A DNA stretch of 33,862 bases from Polycyclovorans sp046565985 (GCA_046565985.1 JBKHXN010000119.1:1-33862); one strand, 5' to 3'; shown: positions 1 to 7,722, counted from the first letter of the stretch. Notes: a model not told the origin generated them from the sequence alone. Translations and numbers: made by a program.

Positions 1-1250
1 TGGTGGCCGAACCAGAAGTTGTGCTCCAGGCCCAGCTTCTGCATCACCGCCAGCCACTGGCCGGCAAAGGAGCCGATGACGATGATCAGCAGCGAGAAGA
101 ACAGGAAATTGACCCCGAACCGCTGGAACTTCGGTTCGTGGCCGGACAGCGCGGGCGCGATGTACAGTCCCGTGCCCAGCCATGCGGTCGCGATCCAGAG
201 CACCGCCAGCTGCGTGTGCCAGGTGCGGGTGATGGAGTAGGGCAGCACTTCGGCCAGCGCGAATCCGTAGGCTTCCTGGCCCTCGATCTGGTAGTGGGCG
301 GTGATCGCGCCCAGCAGGATCTGCACCAGGAACAGCGCCAGCACCACCCAGAAATATTTCGCACTCGCCTTCATCGACGGCGTCACCACCAGCGCGGCCA
401 GCGGGTCGCGCGCGGGGAAGGGCGGATGCTCGTCGCGGTGCGTCACCGCGTGGTGCCAGCCAAGCAGCGCGATCCCGGCCAGCAGGAACATCACGCTGAA
501 GGCCGACCAGACCCAGGTGCTCGGTGGCGGCGTATTGCCCACCAGCGGCTCGCCCGGCCAGTTGTTGGTATAGGTGACGCGCCTGGCCTCGACTGTCGGC
601 CGGTCGGGCGACAGCGTGGCGCCGGCCTGGGTGGGACGCTCGGTGGTCGCCGCCCACGCGGTCCACCAGAAGAACGAGGCCAGGTCGCGGCGGTGGGCCG
701 CGTCCGGGACGGTGTTGTTCTTCATCGCGTAGGCCTCGCGCAGCTCCGCGGTGGCCGGGTCGTTGCCGAACAGGCTCTCGTAGTGTGCGGACACGTTGGA
801 GATCACCGCCACCCGGTCCCGCGTGAGGGTGATCTCGCGGGTGTCGGGGTTGTAGGTGTTGGCCCGCATCAGCTCCTGCAGCCGGCCCTGCAGCGCCGCG
901 CGCTCGCCGGCGGGCAGCGCGTCGTAGGCGGCCATGCCGCCGTCCTCGCGGGCCCACATGTCGAGCAGGCCGACCGCCTCGCGGTGCAGCCAGTCGGCGC
1001 TCCAGTCGGGCGCGACGTAGGCGCCGTGGCCCCAGATTGATCCCAGCTGCATGCCGCCCATCGACTGCCAGACTTGGCGCCCGCGCTCGATGTTGGCGCG
1101 GGTGTAGACCACCGTGCCGTCGTCGGCGAGCATCCGCTCGGGCATCGGCGCGGCGTTGTCGCGGATCTGGCCGCCGGACCACAGCAGCACCGCGAACGAG
1201 GAAATCAGCAGGGCCGCCAGGCCCGTCCACAGCTTGCGGGTACTCTCCAT
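1..1250 (-). CDS. norB: Quinol-dependent nitric oxide reductase (qNOR), C-terminal part beyond window
   Basis: Reduces two NO to N2O at a haem b3/non-haem iron site in the inner membrane, taking electrons from quinol. Only 416 N-terminal residues are in the window; the frame is open to base 1. Seen: an N-terminal membrane helix (about residues 8-26), then a long periplasmic region with the motif RGRQVWQSMGGMQLGSIWGH typical of the qNOR N-terminal extension and with no CxxCH haem c site. Membrane helices follow, including the conserved stretch around H345 (RTWHTQLAVLWIATAWLGTG), whose His matches a haem b ligand. The single-chain layout with this extension distinguishes qNOR from cytochrome-dependent NorCB. 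The start at 1250 is preceded by a GGGAG ribosome site. It is transcribed away from fnr, with an Fnr-type promoter in the gap. Family call is firm; later catalytic residues lie outside the window. Confidence 0.95.
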   Translation of the reverse strand, partial: MESTRKLWTGLAALLISSFAVLLWSGGQIRDNAAPMPERMLADDGTVVYTRANIERGRQVWQSMGGMQLGSIWGHGAYVAPDWSADWLHREAVGLLDMWAREDGGMAAYDALPAGERAALQGRLQELMRANTYNPDTREITLTRDRVAVISNVSAHYESLFGNDPATAELREAYAMKNNTVPDAAHRRDLASFFWWTAWAATTERPTQAGATLSPDRPTVEARRVTYTNNWPGEPLVGNTPPPSTWVWSAFSVMFLLAGIALLGWHHAVTHRDEHPPFPARDPLAALVVTPSMKASAKYFWVVLALFLVQILLGAITAHYQIEGQEAYGFALAEVLPYSITRTWHTQLAVLWIATAWLGTGLYIAPALSGHEPKFQRFGVNFLFFSLLIIVIGSFAGQWLAVMQKLGLEHNFWFGH

Positions 1251-1275
1251 GACGCTCACTCCCGGAATTTGGGGG

Positions 1276-1317
1276 ATGATGCGCCACGGCCGCGGATTCC
1301 GCATTGACCCAGGTCAA
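1276..1317 (-). promoter_or_regulatory. Fnr-activated class II promoter of norB
   Basis: The 14-base box TTGACCCAGGTCAA (1304-1317) fits the Fnr/Anr/Dnr pattern TTGAC-N4-GTCAA, and its outer six bases on each side are perfectly symmetric. On the minus strand a -10-like CATCAT lies at 1281-1276. With that hexamer at -12 to -7, +1 falls at 1269 and the box centre at -41.5, the canonical class II activator position. The leader to the norB start would be about 19 bases and contains the ribosome site. The site and spacing are seen; the start point is inferred. Confidence 0.8.
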
Positions 1318-1387
1318 GCATTTCCCTGGGATCCGGTCCGGAGTGTAACGGACGACACGGGCAACCGCTCTTCCGTCCGCGACGACG

Positions 1388-2140
1388 TCAGGCGCGCAGG
1401 ACCGGGGCGGCCAGCGCCTCGAGCCGGGCGCGATCGCGCAGCTCCACCTCGCGGCGGTTCACGTCCAGCACGCCGTCATGCTGCAGCCGCCGCAGCACCC
1501 GGCTGACCGTTTCCGGCGCCAGCCGCAGGTATTTGGCGATGTCGGTGCGCGGCATGGTCAGCGCGAAGCGGTCCGGCGAGAAACCGCGCGCGGCCAGACG
1601 CCGCGACAGGCCGATCAAGAACGCGGCCATCCGTTGGTCGGCCGACCAGTCCCCAGACAGCAGGGTGGCGCGTCCGATATCGCGGCTGAGCAGGCGGAAC
1701 AGGTGCCGCTGCAAGCCCGGCACCCGGGTGGCCAGCACCGCGATGCGGGGGAACGAGAACCGGCACAGCATGACCGTGTCCAGCGCGACCGCGTTGCAGG
1801 GATAACGGTCTCCGTCGATTGCGTTCAGTCCGATCACCTCGCCCGGAAGGTGGAAGCCCAGCACGTGTTCGCGGCCGTCTGGATCTAGCACGTAGGTCTT
1901 GACCGTGCCGGCACGGACCGCGGCTATCGCGTCGAAGGGATCGCCTTCGCGGAACACGTGCGTGCCTGGCTGCAGCGGCCCCACGTGCTGCACCAGCACG
2001 TGCAGGTCCATCAGCGCCGCCTTGTCCATGCCATCTTCCAGGCACGCCTGCGAGAACGCGCAGGTCGAACAGAAACGCAGGTCGTCGCCGTCGTCGCCGA
2101 GCGTGCGCTGGTTCAGGCCGGGGAACGCCGGGCCGGTCAT
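1388..2140 (-). CDS. fnr: Fnr/Anr-type oxygen-sensing transcriptional regulator
   Basis: Crp/Fnr-family activator that senses oxygen loss through a [4Fe-4S] cluster and binds TTGAT-N4-ATCAA sites as a dimer. With the start at 2140 the protein is 250 residues, the length of E. coli FNR. Cysteines C24, C27 and C33 form CX2CX5C, and C126 lies 93 residues after C33; both spacings equal those of E. coli C20, C23, C29 and C122. A cyclic-nucleotide-type beta roll, dimer helix and winged helix-turn-helix follow. The recognition helix (APETVSRVLRRLQ) keeps E210, S213 and R214, the E-x2-S-R triad that reads TTGAT half sites. The frame is open further upstream, but the longer form would begin inside the hemN remnant; the chosen start sits 31 bases after that remnant's stop. 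It lies between norB and nirK, both of which carry matching boxes. Confidence 0.92.
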   Translation of the reverse strand: MTGPAFPGLNQRTLGDDGDDLRFCSTCAFSQACLEDGMDKAALMDLHVLVQHVGPLQPGTHVFREGDPFDAIAAVRAGTVKTYVLDPDGREHVLGFHLPGEVIGLNAIDGDRYPCNAVALDTVMLCRFSFPRIAVLATRVPGLQRHLFRLLSRDIGRATLLSGDWSADQRMAAFLIGLSRRLAARGFSPDRFALTMPRTDIAKYLRLAPETVSRVLRRLQHDGVLDVNRREVELRDRARLEALAAPVLRA

Positions 2141-2171
2141 TGCGCGCGCATCCGGCGGCGGGTGCAGGGCC

Positions 2172-2282
2172 TCAGACCGCACGCGAGAAGCGGCTGGGAG
2201 CATCGGCGGGCAGATTGAGGTAGCGGTCGAAGCACATCGCGATGTTACGCAACAACAGGCGGCCAGGCGACGTGGTGCGTAT
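2172..2282 (-). pseudogene. hemN: 3' remnant of hemN (oxygen-independent coproporphyrinogen III oxidase)
   Basis: The last 36 codons before the TGA at 2174-2172 read like the C-terminus of HemN: TSPGRLLLRNIAMCFDRYL near the start of the fragment and SRFSRAV at the end. From memory of the family, HemN proteins finish with a GRLL-RNI-M-FD-YL block followed by a short tail ending F/Y-S-R-x-I/V. Upstream of about 2282 the frame continues but is unrelated and soon runs antisense to nirK, so the catalytic radical-SAM domain is missing. The stop lies 31 bases before the fnr start in the same direction, as expected of a former hemN-fnr pair; these genes are neighbours in Pseudomonas. Read as a deletion or insertion scar. 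The breakpoint is only approximate. Confidence 0.75.
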
Positions 2283-2367
2283 GCTCTGCGCCCTCCCCGC
2301 CATAGATCCATCGCCGGAGTTCCTGTTCTGCAGCTGGCCAGCCAGTCTCGCTGGTTGATTCGTCGCT

Positions 2368-2407
2368 GCTATACCCCCCGAGGAAAGCGGCTCTTGATCT
2401 GTATCAA
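2368..2407 (-). promoter_or_regulatory. Candidate fnr promoter sharing the nirK Fnr box
   Basis: The symmetric Fnr box at 2394-2407 could also act leftward. On the minus strand a TATAGC hexamer (2373-2368) would place +1 near 2361, with the box centred near -39.5, about two bases from the ideal. The resulting leader of about 220 bases would run through the hemN remnant. This would make fnr self-regulated. It is a weaker fit than the nirK-facing promoter. Confidence 0.35.
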
Positions 2408-2435
2408 TGCAGGACGCCACCTGGCGCGGTATGAT
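2394..2435 (+). promoter_or_regulatory. Fnr-activated class II promoter of nirK
   Basis: TTGATCTGTATCAA (2394-2407) is a perfect match to the Fnr consensus TTGAT-N4-ATCAA. A -10 hexamer TATGAT lies at 2430-2435 (5 of 6 bases). Setting it at -12 to -7 gives +1 at 2442 and puts the box centre at exactly -41.5. The leader is about 28 bases and includes a strong GGAGG ribosome site at 2458-2462. Confidence 0.88.
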
Positions 2436-2469
2436 AATTCGTAAATTCGCCCTAGGCGGAGGTGTCTTC

Positions 2470-3960
2470 ATGTCACGGTTGCGCACATGCTTGCTGGGTG
2501 GGCTGCTGCTCATTCTGGCCTTGGCTGGTTGCAGCTCGGAATTGGAGCCGGCAAAAGATACCGGTGGTTCAGCCAAAGGTGACTTTGGCCCTCCCCAAGG
2601 CCAGCCAATCAAGGCCGTGCTGGCCGCGCCGCCGCACGTGCCGCCGCCAGTCAATCGCAAGCACCCTGCCAAGGTCATCGTCGACCTCGAAGTGCGCGAG
2701 CTGGACATGGAGATCTCCGAGGGCGTGAAGTACACGTTCTGGACCTTCGGCAGCACCGTGCCCGGCAGCTTCATCCGCATTCGCCAGGGCGACACGGTCG
2801 AGTTCCACCTGAAGAACCACCCGTCATCGAAGATGCCGCACAATATCGACCTGCACGGCGTGACCGGCCCCGGCGGCGGCGCCTCGGCGAGCTTCACCGC
2901 GCCGGGCCACGAGACGCAGTTCACGTTCAAGGCGCTGAACCAGGGGCTGTACATCTACCACTGTGCGACGGCGCCGGTCGGTATGCACGTAGCCAACGGC
3001 ATGTACGGCCTGATTCTGGTCGAGCCGCCCGAGGGCTTGCCGAAGGTCGACCGCGAGTTCTACGTCGTGCAGGGCGATTTCTACACCGTTGGCAAGTACC
3101 GTGAGAAGGGCTATCAGCCGTTCGACATGCAGAAGGCGATTGACGAAAATCCGACCTACGTGCTGTTCAACGGCTCTGAGACCGCCCTCACTGGCCACAA
3201 GGCGCTGAAGGCCAACGTCGGCGAGACCGTGCGCCTGTACGTCGGCAACGGCGGCCCGAATCTGGTGTCGAGCTTCCACGTGATCGGTGAGATATTTGAC
3301 AAGATCTGGTTCGAGGGCGGCACGCGCTACCAGGAGAACGTGCAGACCACGCTCATTCCCGCCGGCGGCGCCGCGATCACTGAGTTCCGGCTCGAGGTGC
3401 CGGGCACCTATGTGCTCGTCGACCACTCGATCTTCCGCGCCTTCAACAAGGGCGCGCTGGCGCTGATGAAGGTTGACGGGCCCGAGAACAAGGCGATCTA
3501 CTCCGGCAAGGAGCTCGACATCGACTATATCGGCGATAAGGCCGTGAGCATGGAGCCGGTGGCCGAGGCGGCGCAGGCCGCCGCGACCGGCACGCCCACG
3601 AAGCAGCAGCAGATCAAGGCCGGCGAAGTGCTCTACAAGGGCACCTGCTCGGTCTGCCATCAGAACAACGGCGAAGGCCTGCCCGGTGTGTTCCCGCCGC
3701 TGGCGAAGGCCGATTACCTGATGGCCGACAAGAAGCGCGCGATCGACGTCGTCCTCAATGGTCTGGCCGGCCCCGTGACGGTGAACGGCGAGCCGTACAA
3801 CTCCGTGATGCCGCCGATGAGACAGCTCACCGACGACGAGGTCGCCAACATCCTGACCTACGTCATGAACAGCTGGGGCAACAGCGGCGGCGTCGTGGCG
3901 CCGGGTGAAGTGGCCAGGGTCCGCGCGACGACGAAGCGTCCCGAGGGTGCGGCGCACTGA
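2470..3960 (+). CDS. nirK: Copper nitrite reductase, AniA-like lipoprotein fused to cytochrome c
   Basis: Reduces nitrite to NO. The 496-residue protein has a lipoprotein signal (lipobox LAGC, C21), two cupredoxin domains (about 65-340) and a cytochrome c domain (about 378-470). Type 1 copper ligands are H124, C165, H173 and M178; type 2 ligands are H129, H164 and H319; the catalytic pair is D127 and H270. All keep near the spacings of the Alcaligenes enzyme. The short loop CATAPVGMH and GMYGLILVEP match the class II, AniA-type enzymes. The haem site is CSVCH (393-397) with a likely Met ligand in MPPM (447-450). Lipid anchoring plus a built-in haem suggests direct electron uptake from a periplasmic donor. 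The start is set by GGAGG at 2458-2462 and the lipoprotein signal; the frame is open to 2407, which would add a non-signal extension. It heads an operon: its TGA overlaps the nirV ATG. Confidence 0.95.
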   Translation: MSRLRTCLLGGLLLILALAGCSSELEPAKDTGGSAKGDFGPPQGQPIKAVLAAPPHVPPPVNRKHPAKVIVDLEVRELDMEISEGVKYTFWTFGSTVPGSFIRIRQGDTVEFHLKNHPSSKMPHNIDLHGVTGPGGGASASFTAPGHETQFTFKALNQGLYIYHCATAPVGMHVANGMYGLILVEPPEGLPKVDREFYVVQGDFYTVGKYREKGYQPFDMQKAIDENPTYVLFNGSETALTGHKALKANVGETVRLYVGNGGPNLVSSFHVIGEIFDKIWFEGGTRYQENVQTTLIPAGGAAITEFRLEVPGTYVLVDHSIFRAFNKGALALMKVDGPENKAIYSGKELDIDYIGDKAVSMEPVAEAAQAAATGTPTKQQQIKAGEVLYKGTCSVCHQNNGEGLPGVFPPLAKADYLMADKKRAIDVVLNGLAGPVTVNGEPYNSVMPPMRQLTDDEVANILTYVMNSWGNSGGVVAPGEVARVRATTKRPEGAAH

Positions 3961-4730
3961 TGCAGTGGCTCGTACTCGGAGCGGTGTTGCTTACCGCAGC
4001 ACCGGCCCTGGCCCCGGCCGCGGACACGTTCACGCGTGTCCGCGGCGCTACGTTCCGCTCGGTGCTGCCGCCCTCGGCGGCGAGCGATCGCGCGACCGTG
4101 AAGGACTTCCTGCTCGCGCGAACGCCGGTCACTAACGGTGAGTTTTTGGAGTTCGTACGGCGCCACCCGGAGTGGCAGCGTGGTAACGCCGCGAAGCTGT
4201 TCGTAGACGACGGCTACCTGAAACACTGGGGAGGCGCGACGCGTCTCGGCGCCGCAGCCCCCGCCCAGCCCGTCGTACAGGTGAGCTGGTTTGCGGCCGA
4301 TGCTTACTGCGCAGCGCAGGGCGCCCGGCTGCCGACTTGGCACGAGTGGGAGTGGGCCGCGGCCGCCGACGAGCGCGTTGCCGATGCACGCAAGAATTCG
4401 GCGTGGCGTCAGCGCATCCTGGCTTGGTACGCCGAAACCGGCGCGCAACTGCCACGCGTTGGGCACGAGCCTGCCAACGTCCATGGCGTGCAGGACCTGC
4501 ATGGCCTGATATGGGAGTGGGTCGAGGATTTCGGCGGGGTGATGGTGTCCGGTGATAATCGCGAGCAGGGCGCCGACCCGGACCTGATGAAGTTCTGCGG
4601 CGCCGGCGCGATGACGATGGAGCAGAAGGAGAACTACGCGGTGATGATGCGCATTGCGATGCTTTCTTCGTTGAAAGCCGCGTACACCACCGCCAACCTC
4701 GGCTTCCGCTGCGCTAGGGACCTGCCATGA
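3960..4730 (+). CDS. nirV: NirV, formylglycine-generating-enzyme-like periplasmic protein
   Basis: 256 residues with an N-terminal signal peptide (cleavage near residue 18-21) and an FGE/sulfatase-modifying-factor fold: TPVTNGEFLEF, VVQVSWFAADAYCAAQGARLPTWHEWEWAA in pieces, LHGLIWEWVEDF and a terminal NLGFRCARD. nirV genes with this domain follow nirK in several denitrifiers; their exact role is not settled, and a part in NirK maturation is usually proposed. The segment that holds the two catalytic cysteines in true FGE is here free of Cys; only C213 upstream and C251 in GFRC remain, so formylglycine chemistry of the usual type is doubtful. The ATG overlaps the nirK stop (TGATG), implying coupled translation, and the gene overlaps sco by ATGA. 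Confidence 0.85.
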   Translation: MQWLVLGAVLLTAAPALAPAADTFTRVRGATFRSVLPPSAASDRATVKDFLLARTPVTNGEFLEFVRRHPEWQRGNAAKLFVDDGYLKHWGGATRLGAAAPAQPVVQVSWFAADAYCAAQGARLPTWHEWEWAAAADERVADARKNSAWRQRILAWYAETGAQLPRVGHEPANVHGVQDLHGLIWEWVEDFGGVMVSGDNREQGADPDLMKFCGAGAMTMEQKENYAVMMRIAMLSSLKAAYTTANLGFRCARDLP

Positions 4731-5314
4731 AGCATTTAGCATTTGCACTCGCCCTTGCGGGCGCCGTCGGCGCCGCTGCCGCGGCTCCCAGCGATTCGCT
4801 ATACCAGATGCAGGTTGTGCTGACCGACCAGGGCGGCAGGCCGGTGAAGCTGGACCTGTACGCTGGGCACCCGGTACTCATCACGATGTTCTACGGCAGC
4901 TGCCCGCACGTGTGCCCGATGCTGGTGTCCACGATCCAGCGCTATGAGCGCGAGATGTCCGACGCCAGCCGCGGCCGCCTGCGGGTGTTGCTGGTCAGCC
5001 TCGATCCCGATCGCGACACGCCGGCCAGGCTCGCCGAGGTGATGCAGCGCCATCGCGTGGATCTGGCGCGCTGGACGCTGGCGCGCGCGGAGGCGCAGGA
5101 CGTGCGGCGCCTGGCCGCGGCGCTGAACATCCAGTACCGGCAGCTGCCGGACGGCGAGTTCAGTCATTCGGCAGTTATCACGATGCTCGACGAACAGGGG
5201 CGCCTACAGAAGCAGACTTCGTCGATGCTGCGGCTCGATCCGGAATTCACCGATGCCTTGAAGTCCGAGACCGCAACTACTGGCAATCAGGAGTCCGTCC
5301 CCTTTGAGTCGTGA
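4727..5314 (+). CDS. SCO1/SenC-family copper chaperone
   Basis: 195 residues: a signal peptide (about 1-20, AAAAA-P junction), then a thioredoxin-like fold. The copper site CPHVC (C59, C63) and the distal H147 in GEFSHSAV are all present, as in Sco proteins that hold Cu for enzyme assembly. The ATG overlaps the nirV stop (ATGA), so it is the last gene of nirK-nirV-sco. Known Sco proteins mainly serve the CuA site of cytochrome oxidase or NosZ; its place here suggests delivery of copper to NirK in the periplasm, an inference from context. The tail beyond about residue 178 is polar and nonconserved. No terminator is visible after the stop. Confidence 0.9.
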   Translation: MKHLAFALALAGAVGAAAAAPSDSLYQMQVVLTDQGGRPVKLDLYAGHPVLITMFYGSCPHVCPMLVSTIQRYEREMSDASRGRLRVLLVSLDPDRDTPARLAEVMQRHRVDLARWTLARAEAQDVRRLAAALNIQYRQLPDGEFSHSAVITMLDEQGRLQKQTSSMLRLDPEFTDALKSETATTGNQESVPFES

Positions 5315-5334
5315 GGGTCGCGTGCGTCCGGTAG

Positions 5335-5592
5335 CTACAACGCGAGCCGTGCGCCGAGTGCGCTGGCCAGCAAGTCAAGGGGCGCGTAGCCGAGCACGCG
5401 GCCGGCGTGCACAATGGCCAGCGTGAGATGAGTGGCACGGGGCCTCGCAAGCGCATCTGCGCGGTGTTGATCGCCCTGCACATCAGCGCGCAATGCAGGC
5501 GTCGTGGCCCCGGCGAGCCGGGCGGCAAGGAACCGGCCAACTGCGGTAAGGTCTGTGCCTGACGCATCCTGCCAATCATTGGGGAGATCACA
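5335..5592 (-). pseudogene. Possible decayed gene tail in the sco/peptidase gap
   Basis: The 281 bases between sco and the peptidase gene (5315-5595) hold no forward gene. On the minus strand an open frame ends at the TAG at 5337-5335, and its last part reads like protein, for example GRVLGYAPLDLLASALGAR, with GC-rich third positions. The frame has no convincing start or ribosome site before it runs antisense to the peptidase signal sequence. It may be the tail of a lost gene or chance. I do not recognise a family. Confidence 0.25.
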
Positions 5593-5595
5593 CGT

Positions 5596-7722
5596 ATGTA
5601 CAAAGCATCCCTGGCCGCCGCCGGCGCCCTGCTGCTGGTAGCCTGCGCGCATCTGCCAGGCGCCGGCCAGAGTACCAGCGCCGACAATCCTTTCCTGGCG
5701 CCCAGCGCGCTGCCGTACCAGCTGCCGCCCTTTGACCGCATCACCGACGCGCACTACCGCCCGGCCTTTACCGCCGGCATGGCCGAGCAGCGGCGCGAGA
5801 TTGACGCCATCGCCCGCCAGACCGAGCCACCGAGCTTTGCCAACACCATCGAGGCGATGGAGCGCAGCGGCCAGATCCTGGCCCGCGTGTCACGTGTGTT
5901 CTTTGCCCTCTCGGCGGCGGATACCAACCCCGAGCTGCAGGCCATCCAGGCCGAGATGGCGCCGCGCCTGTCCGCGCACCGGGATGCGATCTACCTTGAC
6001 AGCGCGCTCTACGCACGCGTGAAGACCCTGCACGACCAGCGCCTGCGCCTGGGCCTGGACGCCGAGGCCCTGCGCCTGCTGGAGGAAACCCACACCGCTT
6101 TCGTGCGCGCCGGCGCCCAGCTGGCCGAGGCCGACAAGACCCGGCTGCGGGCGCTCAACGAGGAGCTGTCCAGCCTCAGCACCCAGTTCCAGCAGAACCT
6201 GCTCAAGGCCACCAACGCCGCCGCCGTGGTGGTGAGCCGCAGGGCGGAACTGGCCGGGTTGCCGGAAAGCGCCATCAACGCCGCGGCCGAAGCCGCGAAG
6301 GCGCGCGGCATGGACGGCCAGTGGCTGATCAGCCTGCAGAACACCAGCGGCCAGCCGGCGCTGGCGCAGCTGGAGAACCGCGCCCTGCGCGAGCGCCTGT
6401 ACTGGGCCTCGGTGGAGCGCGCCAATAGCGGCGAGTTCGACAACACCGGCGTGCTGGTGCGCATGGCACAGCTGCGCGCCGAGCGCGCCCGCCTGCTGGG
6501 TTATGAGCACCATGCGGCCTACGCGCTGGAAGACCAGACGGCGCGCACCCCCGAGGCCGTCAATGGCCTGCTGGCGCGCCTGGCGCCGGCAGCGGTGGCC
6601 AACGCCCGGCGCGAGGCGGCGGACATGCAGAAGCTGATCCGCCAGCAGGGCGCCCAGTACCCCCTGGCCGCCTGGGACTGGGCCTACTGGGCCGAGCGTG
6701 TACGCAAGGCGCGCTACAACCTCGACGTGGCCGAGGCGCGGCCCTATTTCGAGCTGGAGCGCGTGCTGCGCGACGGCGTGTTCTTCATGGCCGAACGGCT
6801 CTATGGCCTGCGCTTTGCCGAGCGCGGAGATCTGCCGGTGTATCACCCGGACGTGCGCGTGTTCGAGGTCTTCGAGGCCGACGGCGCGCCGCTGGGCCTG
6901 TTCCTGTTCGACCCCTTCGCGCGGCCCAGCAAGCGCGGCGGCGCCTGGATGAATGCGCTGGTCAGCCAGTCCGGCCTGCTCGGCACGCGCCCGGTGGTCA
7001 CCAACAACCTCAACGTCACCAAGCCCCCGGCGGGCGAGCCGGTGCTGCTGAGCTTTGACGAGACCAACACGCTGTTCCACGAATTTGGCCACGCCCTGCA
7101 CGGCCTGTTCTCCAACGTGCGTTACCCCAGCTTTGCCGGGACCAGTGTGCCGCGCGATTTCGTCGAGTACCCCTCGCAGGTGCACGAGATGTGGGTGCTG
7201 CACCCCGAGGTGCTGGCCAACTACGCGCGCCATTACCAGACCGGCGAGCCGATGCCGGCGGCCCTGGTGAAGAAGATCCTCGCCGCCGAGCAGTTCAACC
7301 AGGGCTACGCTACCACCGAATACCTCGCCGCGGCGCTGCTCGACCAGGCCTGGCACCAGATTCCGGCCGGTACCGAGATCCCGGACGCGCTGGCCTTCGA
7401 GGCGCAGGCGCTGCGCAAGGCCGGGGTGGCGGTGGCCACGGTACCGCCGCGCTACCGTTCGCCGTACTTCGCGCATATTTTTGCCGGTGGCTATTCCGCC
7501 GGGTACTACGCCTACATCTGGAGCGAGGTGCTGGACGCCGAGAGCGTGGACTGGTTCAACGAAAACGGCGGGCTCACCCGCGCCAACGGCGACCACTTCC
7601 GTGCCGAGCTGCTCTCGCGCGGCGGGGCAGTGGACGCGATGACGCTGTTCCGCAACTTCCGCGGCCGCGATCCGCGCATCGAGCCGCTGCTGCTGAGGCG
7701 CGGCCTGAAGCCGGTGCGCTAG
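5596..7722 (+). CDS. M3-family zinc oligopeptidase (Dcp-like), lipoprotein
   Basis: Hydrolyses short peptides; M3 enzymes include peptidyl-dipeptidase Dcp and oligopeptidase A. 708 residues, usual for the family. It starts with a lipoprotein signal (LVAC, C17), so the protein is predicted to be anchored at the cell envelope and not cytoplasmic. The zinc site HEFGH is at 495-499 and the third ligand E524 lies 25 residues after the second His, the M3 spacing. The C-terminal GGYSAGYYAYIWSEV block (about 630-645) is the conserved substrate-binding region. The opening NPFLAPSALPYQLPPFDRI is typical of Dcp. The ATG is preceded by GGGGAG at 5581-5586. It is followed after 15 bases by an SDR gene in the same direction, with no visible functional link. 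Confidence 0.9.
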   Translation: MYKASLAAAGALLLVACAHLPGAGQSTSADNPFLAPSALPYQLPPFDRITDAHYRPAFTAGMAEQRREIDAIARQTEPPSFANTIEAMERSGQILARVSRVFFALSAADTNPELQAIQAEMAPRLSAHRDAIYLDSALYARVKTLHDQRLRLGLDAEALRLLEETHTAFVRAGAQLAEADKTRLRALNEELSSLSTQFQQNLLKATNAAAVVVSRRAELAGLPESAINAAAEAAKARGMDGQWLISLQNTSGQPALAQLENRALRERLYWASVERANSGEFDNTGVLVRMAQLRAERARLLGYEHHAAYALEDQTARTPEAVNGLLARLAPAAVANARREAADMQKLIRQQGAQYPLAAWDWAYWAERVRKARYNLDVAEARPYFELERVLRDGVFFMAERLYGLRFAERGDLPVYHPDVRVFEVFEADGAPLGLFLFDPFARPSKRGGAWMNALVSQSGLLGTRPVVTNNLNVTKPPAGEPVLLSFDETNTLFHEFGHALHGLFSNVRYPSFAGTSVPRDFVEYPSQVHEMWVLHPEVLANYARHYQTGEPMPAALVKKILAAEQFNQGYATTEYLAAALLDQAWHQIPAGTEIPDALAFEAQALRKAGVAVATVPPRYRSPYFAHIFAGGYSAGYYAYIWSEVLDAESVDWFNENGGLTRANGDHFRAELLSRGGAVDAMTLFRNFRGRDPRIEPLLLRRGLKPVR

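Noticed and set aside
2172..2954. 260-codon minus-strand open frame reaching into nirK
   Set aside because: Only its last 36 codons look real (HemN tail); the rest is antisense to nirK.
5335..5480. HIRAN-like domain in the minus-strand fragment
   Set aside because: GRVLGYAP is suggestive, but the required EPDNPYD-type core is absent.
5427..5561. 44-codon plus-strand open frame after sco
   Set aside because: No ribosome site, Cys/Arg-rich, no recognisable features.
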